Below are positions 47,235-57,506 of a stretch of 64,000 nt of DNA, piece after piece (the first letter of the stretch is position 1; each line of letters opens with the position of its first letter). Made by a program: the position numbers and the translations under genes. Under the pieces are notes generated by a model. The model saw nothing but the letters and a program-made list of their open reading frames with translations. It searched no databases and had not been told where the DNA came from. Origin of the DNA: Oscillatoriales cyanobacterium (GTDB taxonomy: Bacteria > Cyanobacteriota > Cyanobacteriia > Cyanobacteriales > Laspinemataceae); the NCBI GenBank assembly GCA_011390955.1, contig JAABRM010000006.1, forward strand, positions 1 through 64,000. Direction: 5' to 3'.

Positions 47235-48656
47235 ATGCGAATATTATTTGTGGCCGCAGAAGCGGCACCCCTGGCCAAAGTTGGTGGGATGGGTGATGTT
47301 GTAGGCGCCCTCCCAAAATACCTCCGACGCATGGGCCATGATGTCCGAGTATTCATGCCCTACTACGGGTTTATGCCCGATAAAGTGGAAGTCCCCAAAG
47401 ATCCGATTTGGTGGGGATATGCCATGTTTGAAAACTTCGCCGTGTATGAAACGGCGTTTCCGGGAACCGATGTACCACTCTATTTGTTTGGTCATCCCAG
47501 TTTCTGGCCCCGGCGGATTTACTCCGGCGATGACGAAGACTGGCGGTTCACCCTATTTTCCAATGGGGCGGCGGAATTTGCCTGGAACCATTGGAAACCG
47601 GACATCATCCATTGCCACGACTGGCACACCGGCATGATTCCCGTTTGGATGAACCAGTCTCCGGATATCACCACGGTTTTCACCATTCATAACCTGGCCT
47701 ATCAAGGGCCGTGGCGCTGGTACTTAGAGAAAATTACCTGGTGTCCTTGGTATATGCAAGGCCATAACACTATGGCTGCGGCGGTGCAGTTTGCCAATCG
47801 CGTCAACACCGTGTCTCCCACCTACGCCGCACAAATCCGTACCCCTGAATATGGGGAAACAATTGAAGGATTGCTCTCTTTTATCAGTGAGAAAAGCTGG
47901 GGCATTCTCAATGGAATTGATACAGAAAGTTACGATCCAGCCACGGATGTGAGCCTGAAACAGACTTTCACTGCCGATACCATTGAGAAACGTCAAGCCA
48001 ATAAGGTGGCCTTGCAAGAAGAAGTCGGTCTAGAAGTCAACAAGGGTGCCTTTTTAATTGGCATGGTGACTCGGTTGGTCGAACAGAAAGGGATTGATTT
48101 GGCTTTACAAATCCTCGATCGCTTTATGGCCTATACCGATGCCCAATTCGTCTTACTAGGTACGGGCGATCGCTACTATGAAACCGCGATGTGGCAACTC
48201 GCCACCCGTTATCCCGGTCGCATGGCCACCTACTTGCTATATAACGACAATCTGGCTCGGCGAATTTATGGCGGGGCCGACGCTTTCTTAATGCCCAGCC
48301 GCTTTGAACCTTGCGGCATCAGCCAAATGCTGGCCATGCGCTATGGCTGCGTCCCCATCGTGCGTCGGACTGGCGGTTTAGTGGATACGGTTTCTTTCAG
48401 TATTCCCGGTTACGCCAACCATGAAGGGTCTGGGACGGGTTTCTGCTTCGATCGCTATGAACCCTTAGACCTATTCACCTGTATGGTGCGAGCCTATGAA
48501 GGTTTCCGTTACAAGGACGAGTGGCAAAAACTCCAACAACGGGGAATGCGCGAAGATTTTAGTTGGACAAAATCCGCCAAACAATATGTGCGGATGTACA
48601 ACTCCATCTATGGCATCACCGAAGAACCACCAGATCCAGAACCCCCGATCGCATAG
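47235..48656 (+). CDS. glgA: Glycogen synthase (ADP-glucose dependent)
   Basis: 473 residues of GT5. The N-terminal ADP-glucose loop [16 protein letters not shown] and the C-terminal [26 protein letters not shown] (catalytic Glu and sugar loop) are intact, as are HCHDWHTG and NGID. The Trp-rich insert [20 protein letters not shown] is typical of cyanobacterial GlgA of the GlgA1 kind. It extends alpha-1,4-glucan with ADP-glucose in the cytoplasm. Single gene. Confidence 0.95.
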   Translation: MRILFVAAEAAPLAKVGGMGDVVGALPKYLRRMGHDVRVFMPYYGFMPDKVEVPKDPIWWGYAMFENFAVYETAFPGTDVPLYLFGHPSFWPRRIYSGDDEDWRFTLFSNGAAEFAWNHWKPDIIHCHDWHTGMIPVWMNQSPDITTVFTIHNLAYQGPWRWYLEKITWCPWYMQGHNTMAAAVQFANRVNTVSPTYAAQIRTPEYGETIEGLLSFISEKSWGILNGIDTESYDPATDVSLKQTFTADTIEKRQANKVALQEEVGLEVNKGAFLIGMVTRLVEQKGIDLALQILDRFMAYTDAQFVLLGTGDRYYETAMWQLATRYPGRMATYLLYNDNLARRIYGGADAFLMPSRFEPCGISQMLAMRYGCVPIVRRTGGLVDTVSFSIPGYANHEGSGTGFCFDRYEPLDLFTCMVRAYEGFRYKDEWQKLQQRGMREDFSWTKSAKQYVRMYNSIYGITEEPPDPEPPIA

Positions 48657-48955
48657 AAATTAACAATTGACAATTAACAATTGACAATTACCCCAAATCA
48701 TAAGAGAGGATAGAGGATAGAGGATAGAGTCTCTCTTTTCTCTATCCTCTTTTCTGTTTTCTGTTTTCTGTTTTCTGTTTTCTGTTTTCATTGTTATACC
48801 ACTTACAAAAATTTATACAACAATAAGTATTTATATTGTATGGTGGGCAAAAATCCACCATCATATATGGTAAGGTGGGGTGAATATTTTTGCCCACCCT
48901 ACGAATGTTAGGGGCTGTGGGATGAATTTTTGTAAATGGTATTAATTGTCAATAT
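48657..48955. repeat. Heptamer repeats and a dispersed hairpin repeat
   Basis: AATTGACAATTAACAATTGA words (48661-48690), three AGAGGAT units, and five or six TTTCTGT units (48753-48790) are all of seven-base period. 48838-48905 has GTATGGTGGGCAAAAATCC and TTTTTGCCCACCCTACG around CATATATGG. Confidence 0.8.
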
Positions 48956-50593
48956 TTAAATCGGTTCCACATATAAATGTTGCATTTTTCGCTGTCGTTT
49001 TTTCACCTCTTCGGGAGTTAATTCGGCAGCGAGTTTTTTTTCTTCTTCCTGGCGTTCAATGTCCGGTAATTTCAAAATCACCCCCGCGAGAAACCAGTAA
49101 TAAACCGCCACTGGATCCACATCCAAAGGGTAGTAATAAGTATTCACACTGATAAACAAAATAAACACCCAAAAACTCGCCCCATAACCGCGTAAATGTT
49201 TATCTTTCACCGAACGGTAAGCCTTGAAGGTAATAAAAGTCAAATGTAACGCAGTTGCCAGAAAAGCAAACATTCCTGGATAACCCAGTTCATAGAGTAA
49301 TTTGGGATAAAATGTTTCGATTAATTGGGCATCCCCAAATACCCGCGTAGAATTGGTAGCCTTGCCCACTCCTTTACCCAAAATACTTCCTCTCAGAAAC
49401 CGATGACTTTCATGGAATTGATTAACAATAAATTCTTGGGGCGGAGAGGCTTGCCAGCGACTAACAAAACTATTGACTCGCTCTTCAACAATTGCGGGAT
49501 TTGATGCTGCCCCAATCACGAGAACTAATGCCAAACCTACGGCAATGGGCACAAATCTTTGTAAATTAGCCACTTGTCCGGTTAGCAGTAAGAGAATTAC
49601 CGTTAAAGCTGGCACCAAAGCTAAGGCAATTCTTTGTCCAGAAATTACCGCATTGACAAAGACTAATGCCATCGATAATAAACCAACAATTCGCCAAAAT
49701 CTGGAGGTTTCATTAAAGGCTGGGGCAAAACTAAACACCGCATTACTAATTAAGAACCAAGCCCATTGCCAGGGAGCAACAAAAGTGCCAGGTAAACGTA
49801 CCATGTTCACTTCGGGACTATAAACTAAAGACCCTCCCACCAGACATTTGGCATCTAAAGTGGCTTTAAACAAGTCATCTCCCACTAAGCCCCTGGTGCC
49901 CTGACATTTTCCCGTATATAGTAAAAAATATTGCAGCACGCCCAAGCCACAACAAATAATTGCCAGAACCGCGTGTAGCCGACCACAAAAGAGTAAATCT
50001 TTTTTATGGCGAATTAGGTAGTAAGCACAGGGAATTAATGGTACATATCCGATTAATACTTTTAACCCAAGAATTCCTTGTAAAAAGGGTTTATATGGCC
50101 CCGAATAATTCGGTGGAGGTGGGGTCATTTGTAAAGAGCCGTTGACAAATAACAAGGTCAGTAAGGCTATTCCCAGTAAAATGCTGAAGCTGGGCATCCA
50201 TTGTTTGGGAATGGTGAGGGGTAATTTTTTTTTGTTGCAGATCAGTGCTAAGGCGATCGCTGCTGGAATAAAAAACCCATCTTTCGCCAGTTGAAAGATG
50301 GCATTTCCCCCACCGATCCAGTAAGTAATTGTGCCAGAAAAGGGCATATAAATCATAAATGCCCATAACCCTTGCCGGGGATATTTATAGCAAAGGGCTA
50401 AGACCGCAATGCCACCCCCTCCAGCAATGGCAATTTTCGCTCCAGCGGCGAAAAATAGCCCAATGCCAACGAACAAAGCTAGTCCGCCATAAGTGGCGAT
50501 CGCGGATATGGCTTCTTTGCGAGACTTTTGGGTTTTTTTCTTTTGGATGGTCAGTTCTTTTTTGCTCAGAATTGGAGTATCAACTTGTGCCAA
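48956..50593 (-). CDS. hpsL: HpsL-like polysaccharide biosynthesis membrane protein
   Basis: 545 residues with about 11-12 membrane helices, a cytosolic basic N-terminus (KKKTQKSRK) and a charged C-terminal tail (DIERQEEEKKLAAELTPEEV). The periplasmic loop near residue 380-420 (FHESHRFLRGSILGKGVGKA) is of Wzy/O-antigen-ligase type. The overall pattern agrees with the HpsL proteins of hormogonium polysaccharide clusters. Other hps genes are not in the window. A related O-antigen ligase of other purpose is the alternative. Confidence 0.65.
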   Translation of the reverse strand: MAQVDTPILSKKELTIQKKKTQKSRKEAISAIATYGGLALFVGIGLFFAAGAKIAIAGGGGIAVLALCYKYPRQGLWAFMIYMPFSGTITYWIGGGNAIFQLAKDGFFIPAAIALALICNKKKLPLTIPKQWMPSFSILLGIALLTLLFVNGSLQMTPPPPNYSGPYKPFLQGILGLKVLIGYVPLIPCAYYLIRHKKDLLFCGRLHAVLAIICCGLGVLQYFLLYTGKCQGTRGLVGDDLFKATLDAKCLVGGSLVYSPEVNMVRLPGTFVAPWQWAWFLISNAVFSFAPAFNETSRFWRIVGLLSMALVFVNAVISGQRIALALVPALTVILLLLTGQVANLQRFVPIAVGLALVLVIGAASNPAIVEERVNSFVSRWQASPPQEFIVNQFHESHRFLRGSILGKGVGKATNSTRVFGDAQLIETFYPKLLYELGYPGMFAFLATALHLTFITFKAYRSVKDKHLRGYGASFWVFILFISVNTYYYPLDVDPVAVYYWFLAGVILKLPDIERQEEEKKLAAELTPEEVKKRQRKMQHLYVEPI

Positions 50594-50925
50594 TTCTGAG
50601 CTTTCCGATTTATGCTTGATTTTTTTTTTAGATTTTTTTTAGATTTCAGCATCAGAGGCAATTCTTTAATTTATTCAGAAATGGCGATCGCTTGGGGGAT
50701 CTTTCGGGAGCGGGGGAAGAGGGGAAGAGGTGCAGGGGAGCAGGGGTGCAGGGGAAAACAATTAACAATTAACAATTGATAATTGACAATTAAACATAAT
50801 TATCAATTATCAATTATCAATTATCAATTATCAATTATTCACTCTCCCCTCTGCTCCTCTGCTCCCCCGCTCCTCTGCCCCTCCGCTCCCCCGCCCCTCT
50901 GCCCCTCCGCCCCTCTGCTTCTTCC
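50594..50925. repeat. Heptamer repeat tract
   Basis: 50755-50790 has AATTAAC/AATTGAT units and 50801-50838 has about five TTATCAA units, all seven bases. GGAGCAGGGGTGCAGGGG and CTCCCCCGCCCCTCTGCC stretches flank them. No gene. Confidence 0.8.
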
Positions 50926-52446
50926 TTATGCCGCTAAATAGGTCTGCACCAATTGCACCAGATGTTCTGTCCAATATTCGGCCATTTCTTCGGTGGCGGC
51001 TTCTACCATGACTCGGATCAGGGGTTCCGTACCGGAAGCGCGGACTAATACCCGACCCCGATCGCCCATTGCTGTTTCTGCTTCGGCGATCGCTTCTTGG
51101 ACTGGGGCACATTGGTGCCAACTGAGACGGCGATCGCGGTCTTCCACCCGGACATTGCGTAACAGTTGGGGATAGGTTTGGAAACTCTCATCCCGTAATT
51201 CCGCCAAAGACCGGCCACTTTCTTTCACCAAAATAGCAATCTGTAATGCAGTCATCAAGCCATCGCCGGTAATACTGTAGTGAGGGCAAATAATATGGCC
51301 GGACTGCTCGCCACCCAACTTAGCACCCGATCGCTGCATTTCCGCATGGACATATTGATCGCCCACGTTCGTGCGAATTAGCTTACCACCGAGTTTTTCC
51401 CAAGCTCGCTCAAACCCTAAGTTCGACATCACCGTGGCGACAATGGTATCACCGGGAAGTTGACCCATTTCCCGGAGTTTTTTGCCCCACAGATAGAGAA
51501 TATAGTCGCCATCGATGGGGCGCCCTTGGTTATCCACCGCCAGAGAGCGATCGGCGTCCCCATCAAAGGCAAAACCCATATCGGCGCCATAGTCTTTCAC
51601 CGCCATTTCTAACTGTCGCAGATGGGTAGAACCACAATTCACATTAATGCGATCGCCATCGGGGCGATCGTGTAGCGCAATTACCAGAGCGCCCATCGCC
51701 TCAAACACAGCGGGTCCCAATTGAGACGCAGCGCCCCAAGCTAAATCCAAAACAATCCGCAATCCCAGTAACGGCTGTAACTCGTCACTATGTCCGAGAG
51801 AACGCTGCAACGACGCAACATAATCCTCAACCAATTCTGGGCGATAGTAATGATGTCCCCAATCATTGCTTAAGCCAGATAAATCGGACTGACCTCGGAT
51901 TCCCGCTTCAATTTGGGCTTGAACAGCCCCGGAAAGCTTTGTCCCATCCAAACCAAAAAACTTAATCCCATTATCTCCCGGTGGATTATGGCTGGCAGAA
52001 ATCATCACCCCGCCGATCGCCTCAGAAATACTGGTCAGATAAGCCACGCAAGGAGTTGGACATAAGCCCAAATTCCACACATCCAGTCCAGCAGAAGTCA
52101 AACCGGCAGATAGGGCCATTGCCAACATATCGCTAGAATTTCGCGAATCTTGGCCTAAAATAATCGGCCCAGGGGAGTTTTGATGGAATGTTGACAAAGA
52201 CTTCAACACTTGCCCTGCCCAAAATCCCGCGTGCAGGGCTAATTCTGCCGTGAGAAAATCGCCAACTTTACCACGAATGCCATCAGTGCCAAATAGAGGA
52301 CTGTTCGGTAAATCCAGTGCTTTCCCTCTCTGGAGAACCTCATGGAGTTCCACGGGGGTAGCGATCGCCTCACTTATTGGCGGCACTAACGATAAATTCG
52401 CGGTTGCATCTCTAGAACCTTGATACCAAATTTTTGATGTCACCAT
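50926..52446 (-). CDS. glmM: Phosphoglucosamine mutase
   Basis: 506 residues from the ATG at 52446. The phosphoserine loop [18 protein letters not shown], the metal-binding FAFDGDADR, the sugar-binding GGEQSGH and the phosphate loop [16 protein letters not shown] are all present, in order. It interconverts glucosamine 6- and 1-phosphate, on the way to UDP-GlcNAc for peptidoglycan. The N-terminal 50 residues ([20 protein letters not shown]) are a short extension common in cyanobacterial forms. No operon partner. Confidence 0.94.
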   Translation of the reverse strand: MVTSKIWYQGSRDATANLSLVPPISEAIATPVELHEVLQRGKALDLPNSPLFGTDGIRGKVGDFLTAELALHAGFWAGQVLKSLSTFHQNSPGPIILGQDSRNSSDMLAMALSAGLTSAGLDVWNLGLCPTPCVAYLTSISEAIGGVMISASHNPPGDNGIKFFGLDGTKLSGAVQAQIEAGIRGQSDLSGLSNDWGHHYYRPELVEDYVASLQRSLGHSDELQPLLGLRIVLDLAWGAASQLGPAVFEAMGALVIALHDRPDGDRINVNCGSTHLRQLEMAVKDYGADMGFAFDGDADRSLAVDNQGRPIDGDYILYLWGKKLREMGQLPGDTIVATVMSNLGFERAWEKLGGKLIRTNVGDQYVHAEMQRSGAKLGGEQSGHIICPHYSITGDGLMTALQIAILVKESGRSLAELRDESFQTYPQLLRNVRVEDRDRRLSWHQCAPVQEAIAEAETAMGDRGRVLVRASGTEPLIRVMVEAATEEMAEYWTEHLVQLVQTYLAA

Positions 52447-52725
52447 AGTTTTTTCCACTCCACACAAACACACACAATGTGGAGAATAACATTTTCATCT
52501 CCGCTTCTACATAATCCATCGGCAAATTGCCGATCCGGAAAAGCGGAGTCATCAACCTGACGGAGAAACTGAGGGAGAAACCAGCAACTGGCAACTTCCG
52601 AGCAAAACCCTGGATCTTGAAGGAAAAACCGGGTTTCTCCAGTCTGGTTTAAATTTAAATACTTTAATTTTGACTGAATTACTGCTTTTAGAGTTGCCAA
52701 TTTGCCAAAAAGTGTCAAATTGTGT
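52447..52725. other. Intergenic region upstream of glmM
   Basis: It contains AAAAACCGGGTTTCTCC (52627) and its imperfect partner, and probably the glmM promoter. No gene is seen. Confidence 0.45.
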
Positions 52726-53805
52726 CTATATATATTGTTGCAAAACCTTGGCGGTTGCTGCCCCAGTTTTTGCCCAACTAAATTCAGTCGCCCGATTTAA
52801 ACTAAGTTCGCGCAACTGACCGCGCAATTTTGTATCCGTTGCCACAAGATTCATCGCCTCCGTAATTTCTGCCGTATTGTCAGGATTTATTAACAAACCA
52901 GCATTGCCCACTACTTCCGGTAAGGAAGAAAGGTTAGAAGCGATCGCCGGAGTCCCACAAGCCATTGCTTCCAGAACTGGCAACCCAAAGCCTTCCCAAA
53001 GACTGGGAAAAACTAGGGCGATCGCCTGATTAATTAATATAGGCAATTGGGCAAAAGGCACATATTCTAAAAATTTTACTTGCTGAGTTAAACCCAACTC
53101 TTCTACCTGTGCTTTTAGCTGGGGAGTATAGCGAGGATCTGGTGTTCCCGCTAACCATAATTCATAATCAGAAACCTTGGGTAAACCGGCAAAAGCGGCG
53201 ATTAAACGATGCAGATTTTTATACGGATCGCATCGACCAATATAAAGGAAATAATTTTTATTCGGTAAATCTAAAAACCGAAAGTGTTCCGCATCGTAAC
53301 CCAGAGGAATTGGGGTAATTTTTTCTGGATAAACTTGACAATATTTAATAATATCTTGGGCAGTTGCTTGGGAATTACAAACAATATGCACCGCTTGCTG
53401 AAGCACCAACGGAATATAATAACGGTGATAATAGGTGAGAGGCGATCGCCAATTGGGAAACCGCAAAGGAATAAAATCATGCACCATCACCACCGACCGA
53501 CAAGGGGAAAATAACGGCGCTTCTGTCACCGGGGAAAATAATAACTTAGCGTTTAACTCTTGGTAAATTTGTGGCAGTTTAAATTGAGTCCAGAGAATCC
53601 GGGATAAATGTCCTTTTTTCCCATAATCAGGGGTTAAATTATGCGGTACTTGATAGCATTCATAGCCCGGAATTGTTTCGGATAGTAACAAAGTAGGATT
53701 TAACTCCCTTAAATAGGGAATCATATTTTTAGCATAAGTGGTAATTCCCGTAGGCTGGGGAATCATAAACGATAAATTTATCAATAGATTATGATTTTTT
53801 AGCAT
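52726..53805 (-). CDS. GT4 family glycosyltransferase
   Basis: 359 residues with two Rossmann-like halves. The C-terminal half has the nucleotide-sugar site EGFGLPVLEAMACGTPAIAS (EX7E) and FLYIGRCDPYKNLHRLIAAF. The N-terminal half has PTGITTYAKNMIPYLREL and VMVHDFIPLRFP. This is the pattern of mannosyl/glycosyl transferases acting in surface polysaccharide assembly. The donor and acceptor are unknown. It stands near the HpsL-like and glmM genes. Confidence 0.88.
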   Translation of the reverse strand: MLKNHNLLINLSFMIPQPTGITTYAKNMIPYLRELNPTLLLSETIPGYECYQVPHNLTPDYGKKGHLSRILWTQFKLPQIYQELNAKLLFSPVTEAPLFSPCRSVVMVHDFIPLRFPNWRSPLTYYHRYYIPLVLQQAVHIVCNSQATAQDIIKYCQVYPEKITPIPLGYDAEHFRFLDLPNKNYFLYIGRCDPYKNLHRLIAAFAGLPKVSDYELWLAGTPDPRYTPQLKAQVEELGLTQQVKFLEYVPFAQLPILINQAIALVFPSLWEGFGLPVLEAMACGTPAIASNLSSLPEVVGNAGLLINPDNTAEITEAMNLVATDTKLRGQLRELSLNRATEFSWAKTGAATAKVLQQYI

Positions 53806-54059
53806 GACTTCTGGGCGATCGCGATCGGGTTGTAGTAAGCGCTTTCACAGCATAAATTTTATGTTTATATTATCACAAAAAACGCCAATAATGAAGAAAT
53901 ATGACGATATTTTTGACCATAATGAAAACTGAAAGGCGATCGCTGTTTGGTAGAGAAACCGGGTTTTTATCTCTTATCGAAAAAAACCGGTTCTCTCCTT
54001 GTGGGAAAAGAGGCGATTCCACTTAGCGGATCCAGAGACGGGAATCGCTCTTTAAATAA
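53806..54059. repeat. Repeat-rich gap
   Basis: GAGAAACCGGGTTTTTATCT (53954) is followed by AAAAAACCGGTTCTCTCC in inverse orientation. Then come GGCGATTCCACTTAGCGGAT and GACGGGAATCGC. The same GGCGATCGCTGTTTGGTAG block recurs at 54730. No gene. Confidence 0.65.
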
Positions 54060-54308
54060 TTATGCTACTTGTTCAGATTTTATCCGGCTTTCAACTCGTT
54101 CATATTCGTCTTCAAGTAACCATAACTTTGCTTCTTCGTAGGTAGAACTGGAAAATACTACCTGATAATTTTCAGCCGGATCGTAAACACAACTGATGCC
54201 GGATTTGTCGCTGAGTAAAATCAGGACATAAGGGGGGGAAGCCGTAGGATCGACCCACAGTTCTGTAAATTCCCAGTTATCGGCTAGGTCTTTTGCGGGG
54301 GATAACAT
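54060..54308 (-). CDS. Small hypothetical protein (possible immunity partner)
   Basis: The 82 residues include DNWEFTELWVDPTASPPYVL, LLSDKSGISCVYDPAENYQV and a helical charged end EEAKLWLLEDEYERVESRIK. It is acidic, as immunity or antitoxin proteins often are. It starts 32 bp inside the gene upstream, so the two are coupled. No family is recognised for certain. Confidence 0.6.
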   Translation of the reverse strand: MLSPAKDLADNWEFTELWVDPTASPPYVLILLSDKSGISCVYDPAENYQVVFSSSTYEEAKLWLLEDEYERVESRIKSEQVA

Positions 54309-54609
54309 GATACTTGTCTCCTTTAACCTTCATTTCACCATAGTAAAGCGGGATTCTACTACCATCTTCGCTAATTCTGTAGCCAATTGCTTCAGGAAAA
54401 TATAGTCCATAGCGTTCATGTCCACGAATGGTTCCAGTAAGCTCTCCATTTTCTATAATGGCTTGAGCTACTATTTTCATGGTTTCTTCATCCTTAAATA
54501 TATGAGCACTGCCTTGCTGCTTAAGTAGCTTTTGCATTGGCAGAGTATCGGGAAGATGTTTGGCAATATGTTTAGTATCAAGAATTAGTTCGCGGTTAAT
54601 TCCACTCAT
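54277..54609 (-). CDS. DUF6972-like protein, possible toxin domain
   Basis: The residues GELTGTIRGHERYGLYFPEA, GYRISEDGSRIPLYYGEMKV then YHVIPRKRPS resemble the small RNase-like domains found at the ends of polymorphic toxins in cyanobacteria (DUF6972 type). About 110 residues with a helical N-terminus. The start is unclear: ATG at 54609 or a TTG at 54630. With the small acidic gene after it, the pair looks like a toxin and its immunity protein; this is inference. Confidence 0.55.
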   Translation of the reverse strand: MSGINRELILDTKHIAKHLPDTLPMQKLLKQQGSAHIFKDEETMKIVAQAIIENGELTGTIRGHERYGLYFPEAIGYRISEDGSRIPLYYGEMKVKGDKYHVIPRKRPSR

Positions 54610-54820
54610 TTCAGTTAGGGTTTTCTGCAACGATTCATGCTTGCCTCTTTAAAAGTACACCGACGTAAAATTTTTGCTCTGTTTCATTTCATTTATCAAA
54701 AAAAACGGTTTCTTTGCTTTGGGGAAAAGAGGCGATCGCTGTTTGGTAGAGAAACCGGGTTTTTATCCAATATCTCGGTTGACGAGCATACATTTATCAA
54801 AAAAACCCGGTTTCTGGGTT
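54610..54820. repeat. Repeat-rich gap
   Basis: 54723-54763 repeats GGCGATCGCTGTTTGGTAGA and GAAACCGGGTTTTTATC as at 53935-53970; 54800-54817 has the inverse AAAAACCCGGTTTCTGGG. No gene. Confidence 0.65.
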
Positions 54821-55648
54821 TCAAAAATTAGTCTCGGAAATCAACTGACGTAAATATTCCCATTCCGGCAACCATTCCCATACCTTGTCTATGCGCTCAA
54901 TTCGACTGAGAATCCTTTCCACAAAAACTTCCTCTGGCTGTTTTTTATTGGAGGAATCTTCAAATCCAAACTGACGAAGTGGTTCTCTCATCTCATAGAG
55001 TAAATCTTTCCCAGCAAAATAGCTGAGATAGTCTGTAAAACGGTATCCTCCTCGGCGAAATCGAGGGAGTAAGTTCTGAAATTTATTTTGAACATCTTCT
55101 TCTGATACAATGCGATTATGGCGATATTCTCGAACAATTTCGGCAATTTTGTCTTGGCAGGATTTTTTTCCCACTGAACGGGGAAAAAAATGTCCCTCTC
55201 TCACTTCTTCACCCCAAAAATTCTTAAAATTTTCACAAGCTAAAGCGGTTCTCGCGGCTGAGTATGCGGAAATATTTTCGGCTGCCCGGTCTAAAGCCAT
55301 CTTATATTCATGGCGATCGGGCGCTTTTTTATCCAATGCTGTTTGGACAACCACCGGATCGATTAAATAGTTTTCAATTTCTTTTCTTTCCCAAGTCCAG
55401 CCAACCCAAACCTGCTGATAAATACATTGAACGGGTTGATTATATTTTGGCAAATCTTGACAATCAAAATCCCTATCTACAAGGCAAGCTAAATTAGGAT
55501 TTCTGCGGCGATCGGCAATAATACTGCTGAGAAAGCTTGAGGTTTTTCCTCCCAGGGGGCGAATTTCACATTTGGGCAGCAATTGACGAATTACTCTAAT
55601 ATCAATGCTTTTAGAATTTCCTTCACAGTAGAGAACTGTTACAGACAT
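54821..55648 (-). CDS. AriB-like TOPRIM (DUF4435) protein, PARIS-type effector
   Basis: 275 residues with LYCEGNSKSIDIRVIRQLLP (TOPRIM Glu), IRPLGGKTSSFLSSI, then LACLVDRDFDC (DxD) and WERKEIENYLI, the IENYL motif of DUF4435. The TOPRIM fold coordinates metal for nucleic-acid cleavage. Its partner is the ATPase directly upstream, with a 10-bp overlap (ATGTCTGTAA). This is the layout of AriA/AriB in the PARIS phage-defence system, where AriB acts as a toxic RNase once released. Sequence identity to known AriB cannot be measured here, so 'PARIS-like' is the safe label. Confidence 0.7.
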   Translation of the reverse strand: MSVTVLYCEGNSKSIDIRVIRQLLPKCEIRPLGGKTSSFLSSIIADRRRNPNLACLVDRDFDCQDLPKYNQPVQCIYQQVWVGWTWERKEIENYLIDPVVVQTALDKKAPDRHEYKMALDRAAENISAYSAARTALACENFKNFWGEEVREGHFFPRSVGKKSCQDKIAEIVREYRHNRIVSEEDVQNKFQNLLPRFRRGGYRFTDYLSYFAGKDLLYEMREPLRQFGFEDSSNKKQPEEVFVERILSRIERIDKVWEWLPEWEYLRQLISETNF

Positions 55649-56748
55649 AGCGATCCTCCAGGCAAACGGTAGGTTTCACTTTCTCCTACGATATTGCTGA
55701 CCGACTCAGAGTGAGTGGTGATAATAAACTGGCAGGTTGGCTCAATTTTCATCAACTGAGATACAAAATATTGAGCAGCGGGAGGATGTAAATTTAGGTC
55801 AATTTCATCAATCAAAACCACAGAATAAGCAATCTGTTGTCTGACAAATTCGTACAACAAGGGAAAAACAGACTGCTCTCCGGCTGACATTTCTGCAATA
55901 TCATAGGTTCTGTAACCATCATCGATCAGAAAATAAGTTTCATCGACCGTAGGCGACTCTTGACTGGGAAGTGTTTCTAACCCGGAGAAGGAGCGATCGG
56001 GAAACACTTTTTTATACAGTCTTTCTATCTGTAAAAGATAGCTATTTTCCCGATCGCCAATCCCTAACTCTTGGTGACGACGCCAATCGATTAAATATTG
56101 TCGCAACCGCCCGACCCCAGCATCAAAAGAAGTTTCGCTACTGCGTTCTTTCGTGTTATCTTCGGTACTACTTTGGTTGGAATGGTATCCTAAGTTACGC
56201 AATTGATCGAACCAAAAAATCCCAGGAAGTTTGGCAAAATATTGTCGGACAGATTGATCGCCCCTTCTAATAAACCATTGAGCATAATATCTGCCCCTAA
56301 ATTGGGCACGTTCTGCGGGAGTATCTCCCGCTTTCCAAAAATCACCGCTTAACACGAGGCGAACTCTTTTGCTATCTCCAGGTTCATCAAATTCACGCAT
56401 TTCTTTGAACTCTGGTGGTTGGGCATCGTACCATCTCCGCGCCAATTCGCGAGTTGTGTTTAATTCTTCTTCTTCAAATAAAACTTGCATTTCAATTCTG
56501 GGAGTTCCCCATTTCCAATAGCGACCGGGAAGAAAACCAATCCAGTCAAAATCGTGGATATCTCGAATTCGACCTGTGGCAAATGCTAATGGTAAGGCGA
56601 TCGCCTGTAAAAGAGTGGTTTTTCCTGTGCCGTTATCACCGAGAATCAGATAGCGATCGCTCACTTCATCCAAGATGTCATTTTTGAAAGAGATATCTAA
56701 ATCTTTAAACCGCTTGAAGTTTTCAATATGAATTGACTCTACTTTCAT
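55639..56748 (-). CDS. AriA-like AAA/ABC ATPase, PARIS-type
   Basis: 369 residues: SIHIENFKRFKDLDISF, Walker A GDNGTGKTTLLQAIAL (38-53), signature-like EMSAGEQSVFPLLYEF, Walker B SVVLIDEIDLNLHPPA and the switch His in FIITTHSES. A middle domain of about 180 residues (LARRWYDAQPPEFKEMREFD onward) lies between. In PARIS, AriA assembles as a scaffold that holds AriB until a phage protein is sensed. It is the first gene of a two-gene operon. The role is inferred from the pair. Confidence 0.75.
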   Translation of the reverse strand: MKVESIHIENFKRFKDLDISFKNDILDEVSDRYLILGDNGTGKTTLLQAIALPLAFATGRIRDIHDFDWIGFLPGRYWKWGTPRIEMQVLFEEEELNTTRELARRWYDAQPPEFKEMREFDEPGDSKRVRLVLSGDFWKAGDTPAERAQFRGRYYAQWFIRRGDQSVRQYFAKLPGIFWFDQLRNLGYHSNQSSTEDNTKERSSETSFDAGVGRLRQYLIDWRRHQELGIGDRENSYLLQIERLYKKVFPDRSFSGLETLPSQESPTVDETYFLIDDGYRTYDIAEMSAGEQSVFPLLYEFVRQQIAYSVVLIDEIDLNLHPPAAQYFVSQLMKIEPTCQFIITTHSESVSNIVGESETYRLPGGSLCL

Positions 56749-57098
56749 TTAATTGCCTCTCTAATATTAATGCTGATTAGCGCCATTTCAAAAAGAAAAT
56801 GTCGGATCCGGGCTACTCTTACTGATGTCATGGAAAACGCCACATCCAACAATTTTTAATATATCATAGTTTAAAAGATATATTAGTGCCTGTGAATTAT
56901 ATTAGTGCCTGTGAATTGTGTTGCATGGCGATAAGCCTGACGGCATAGCTTCGCTTACCGCGCAAATCCACCTCAGAAACAAGCAACCCAGTGATGTTTG
57001 GTTCAGAAACCGGGTTTTTATCTCACCGCAGCGATTAACTAACAAAAGTTATGGAAAAAACCCGGTTTCTTAGCTTTGGGTAAAAGAGGCGATCGCGT
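56749..57098. other. Gap of 350 bp with repeats
   Basis: GTGCCTGTGAATTATATTA and GTGCCTGTGAATTGTGTT form a direct repeat at 56886 and 56905. GAAACCGGGTTTTTATCTCAC (57007) and AAAACCCGGTTTCTTAGC (57057) face each other. No gene is seen. Confidence 0.55.
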
Positions 57099-57506
57099 TT
57101 ATTTTAAAAAAAGATCGCCGGGAATTCCGAAAAATGAGGAAAGCTTCTCAATGTATTCGGAATTTAAAGGTTGTTCTCCCTTAATGATTGCTTGAACAAG
57201 GCTTTCATTGCCTAAAACTGGGACTAAATCTTGCAGAGTTAGGTTAGATTCTTCCAGTAACGCATGAATTAACTCAACCCCGCTTAAAATCGGCAGTTGT
57301 TCGTGTTTTTCTTCGTAATCGTAAATCGTCAGTCCCAAAATCTTCAGATAAGCGCGATCGTCTTCAGTCAAGTTAGATCGCTCTAATATTTTGTTAATTT
57401 GGGCTTGAGTGGCTTCATACTCTGCTTGATTGGCGATCGGACGAGGGGGAAAATTTACGATCAGTTCTAGATAGTAGCTGCTAGGTGGTTTTAAACCAGT
57501 CGTCAT
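57099..57506 (-). CDS. higA: HigA-type antitoxin with C-terminal helix-turn-helix
   Basis: 135 residues from the ATG at 57506 (MTTGLKPPSSYYLELIVNFP). ITNQAEYEATQAQINKILE-like helix, DDRAYLKILGLTIYDYEEKH and then LTLQDLVPVLGNESLVQAII form the antitoxin of the 'reversed' HigBA type. The DNA-binding helix-turn-helix is at the end. It follows higB with a 26-bp overlap. It should bind HigB and repress the operon. Confidence 0.85.
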   Translation of the reverse strand: MTTGLKPPSSYYLELIVNFPPRPIANQAEYEATQAQINKILERSNLTEDDRAYLKILGLTIYDYEEKHEQLPILSGVELIHALLEESNLTLQDLVPVLGNESLVQAIIKGEQPLNSEYIEKLSSFFGIPGDLFLK

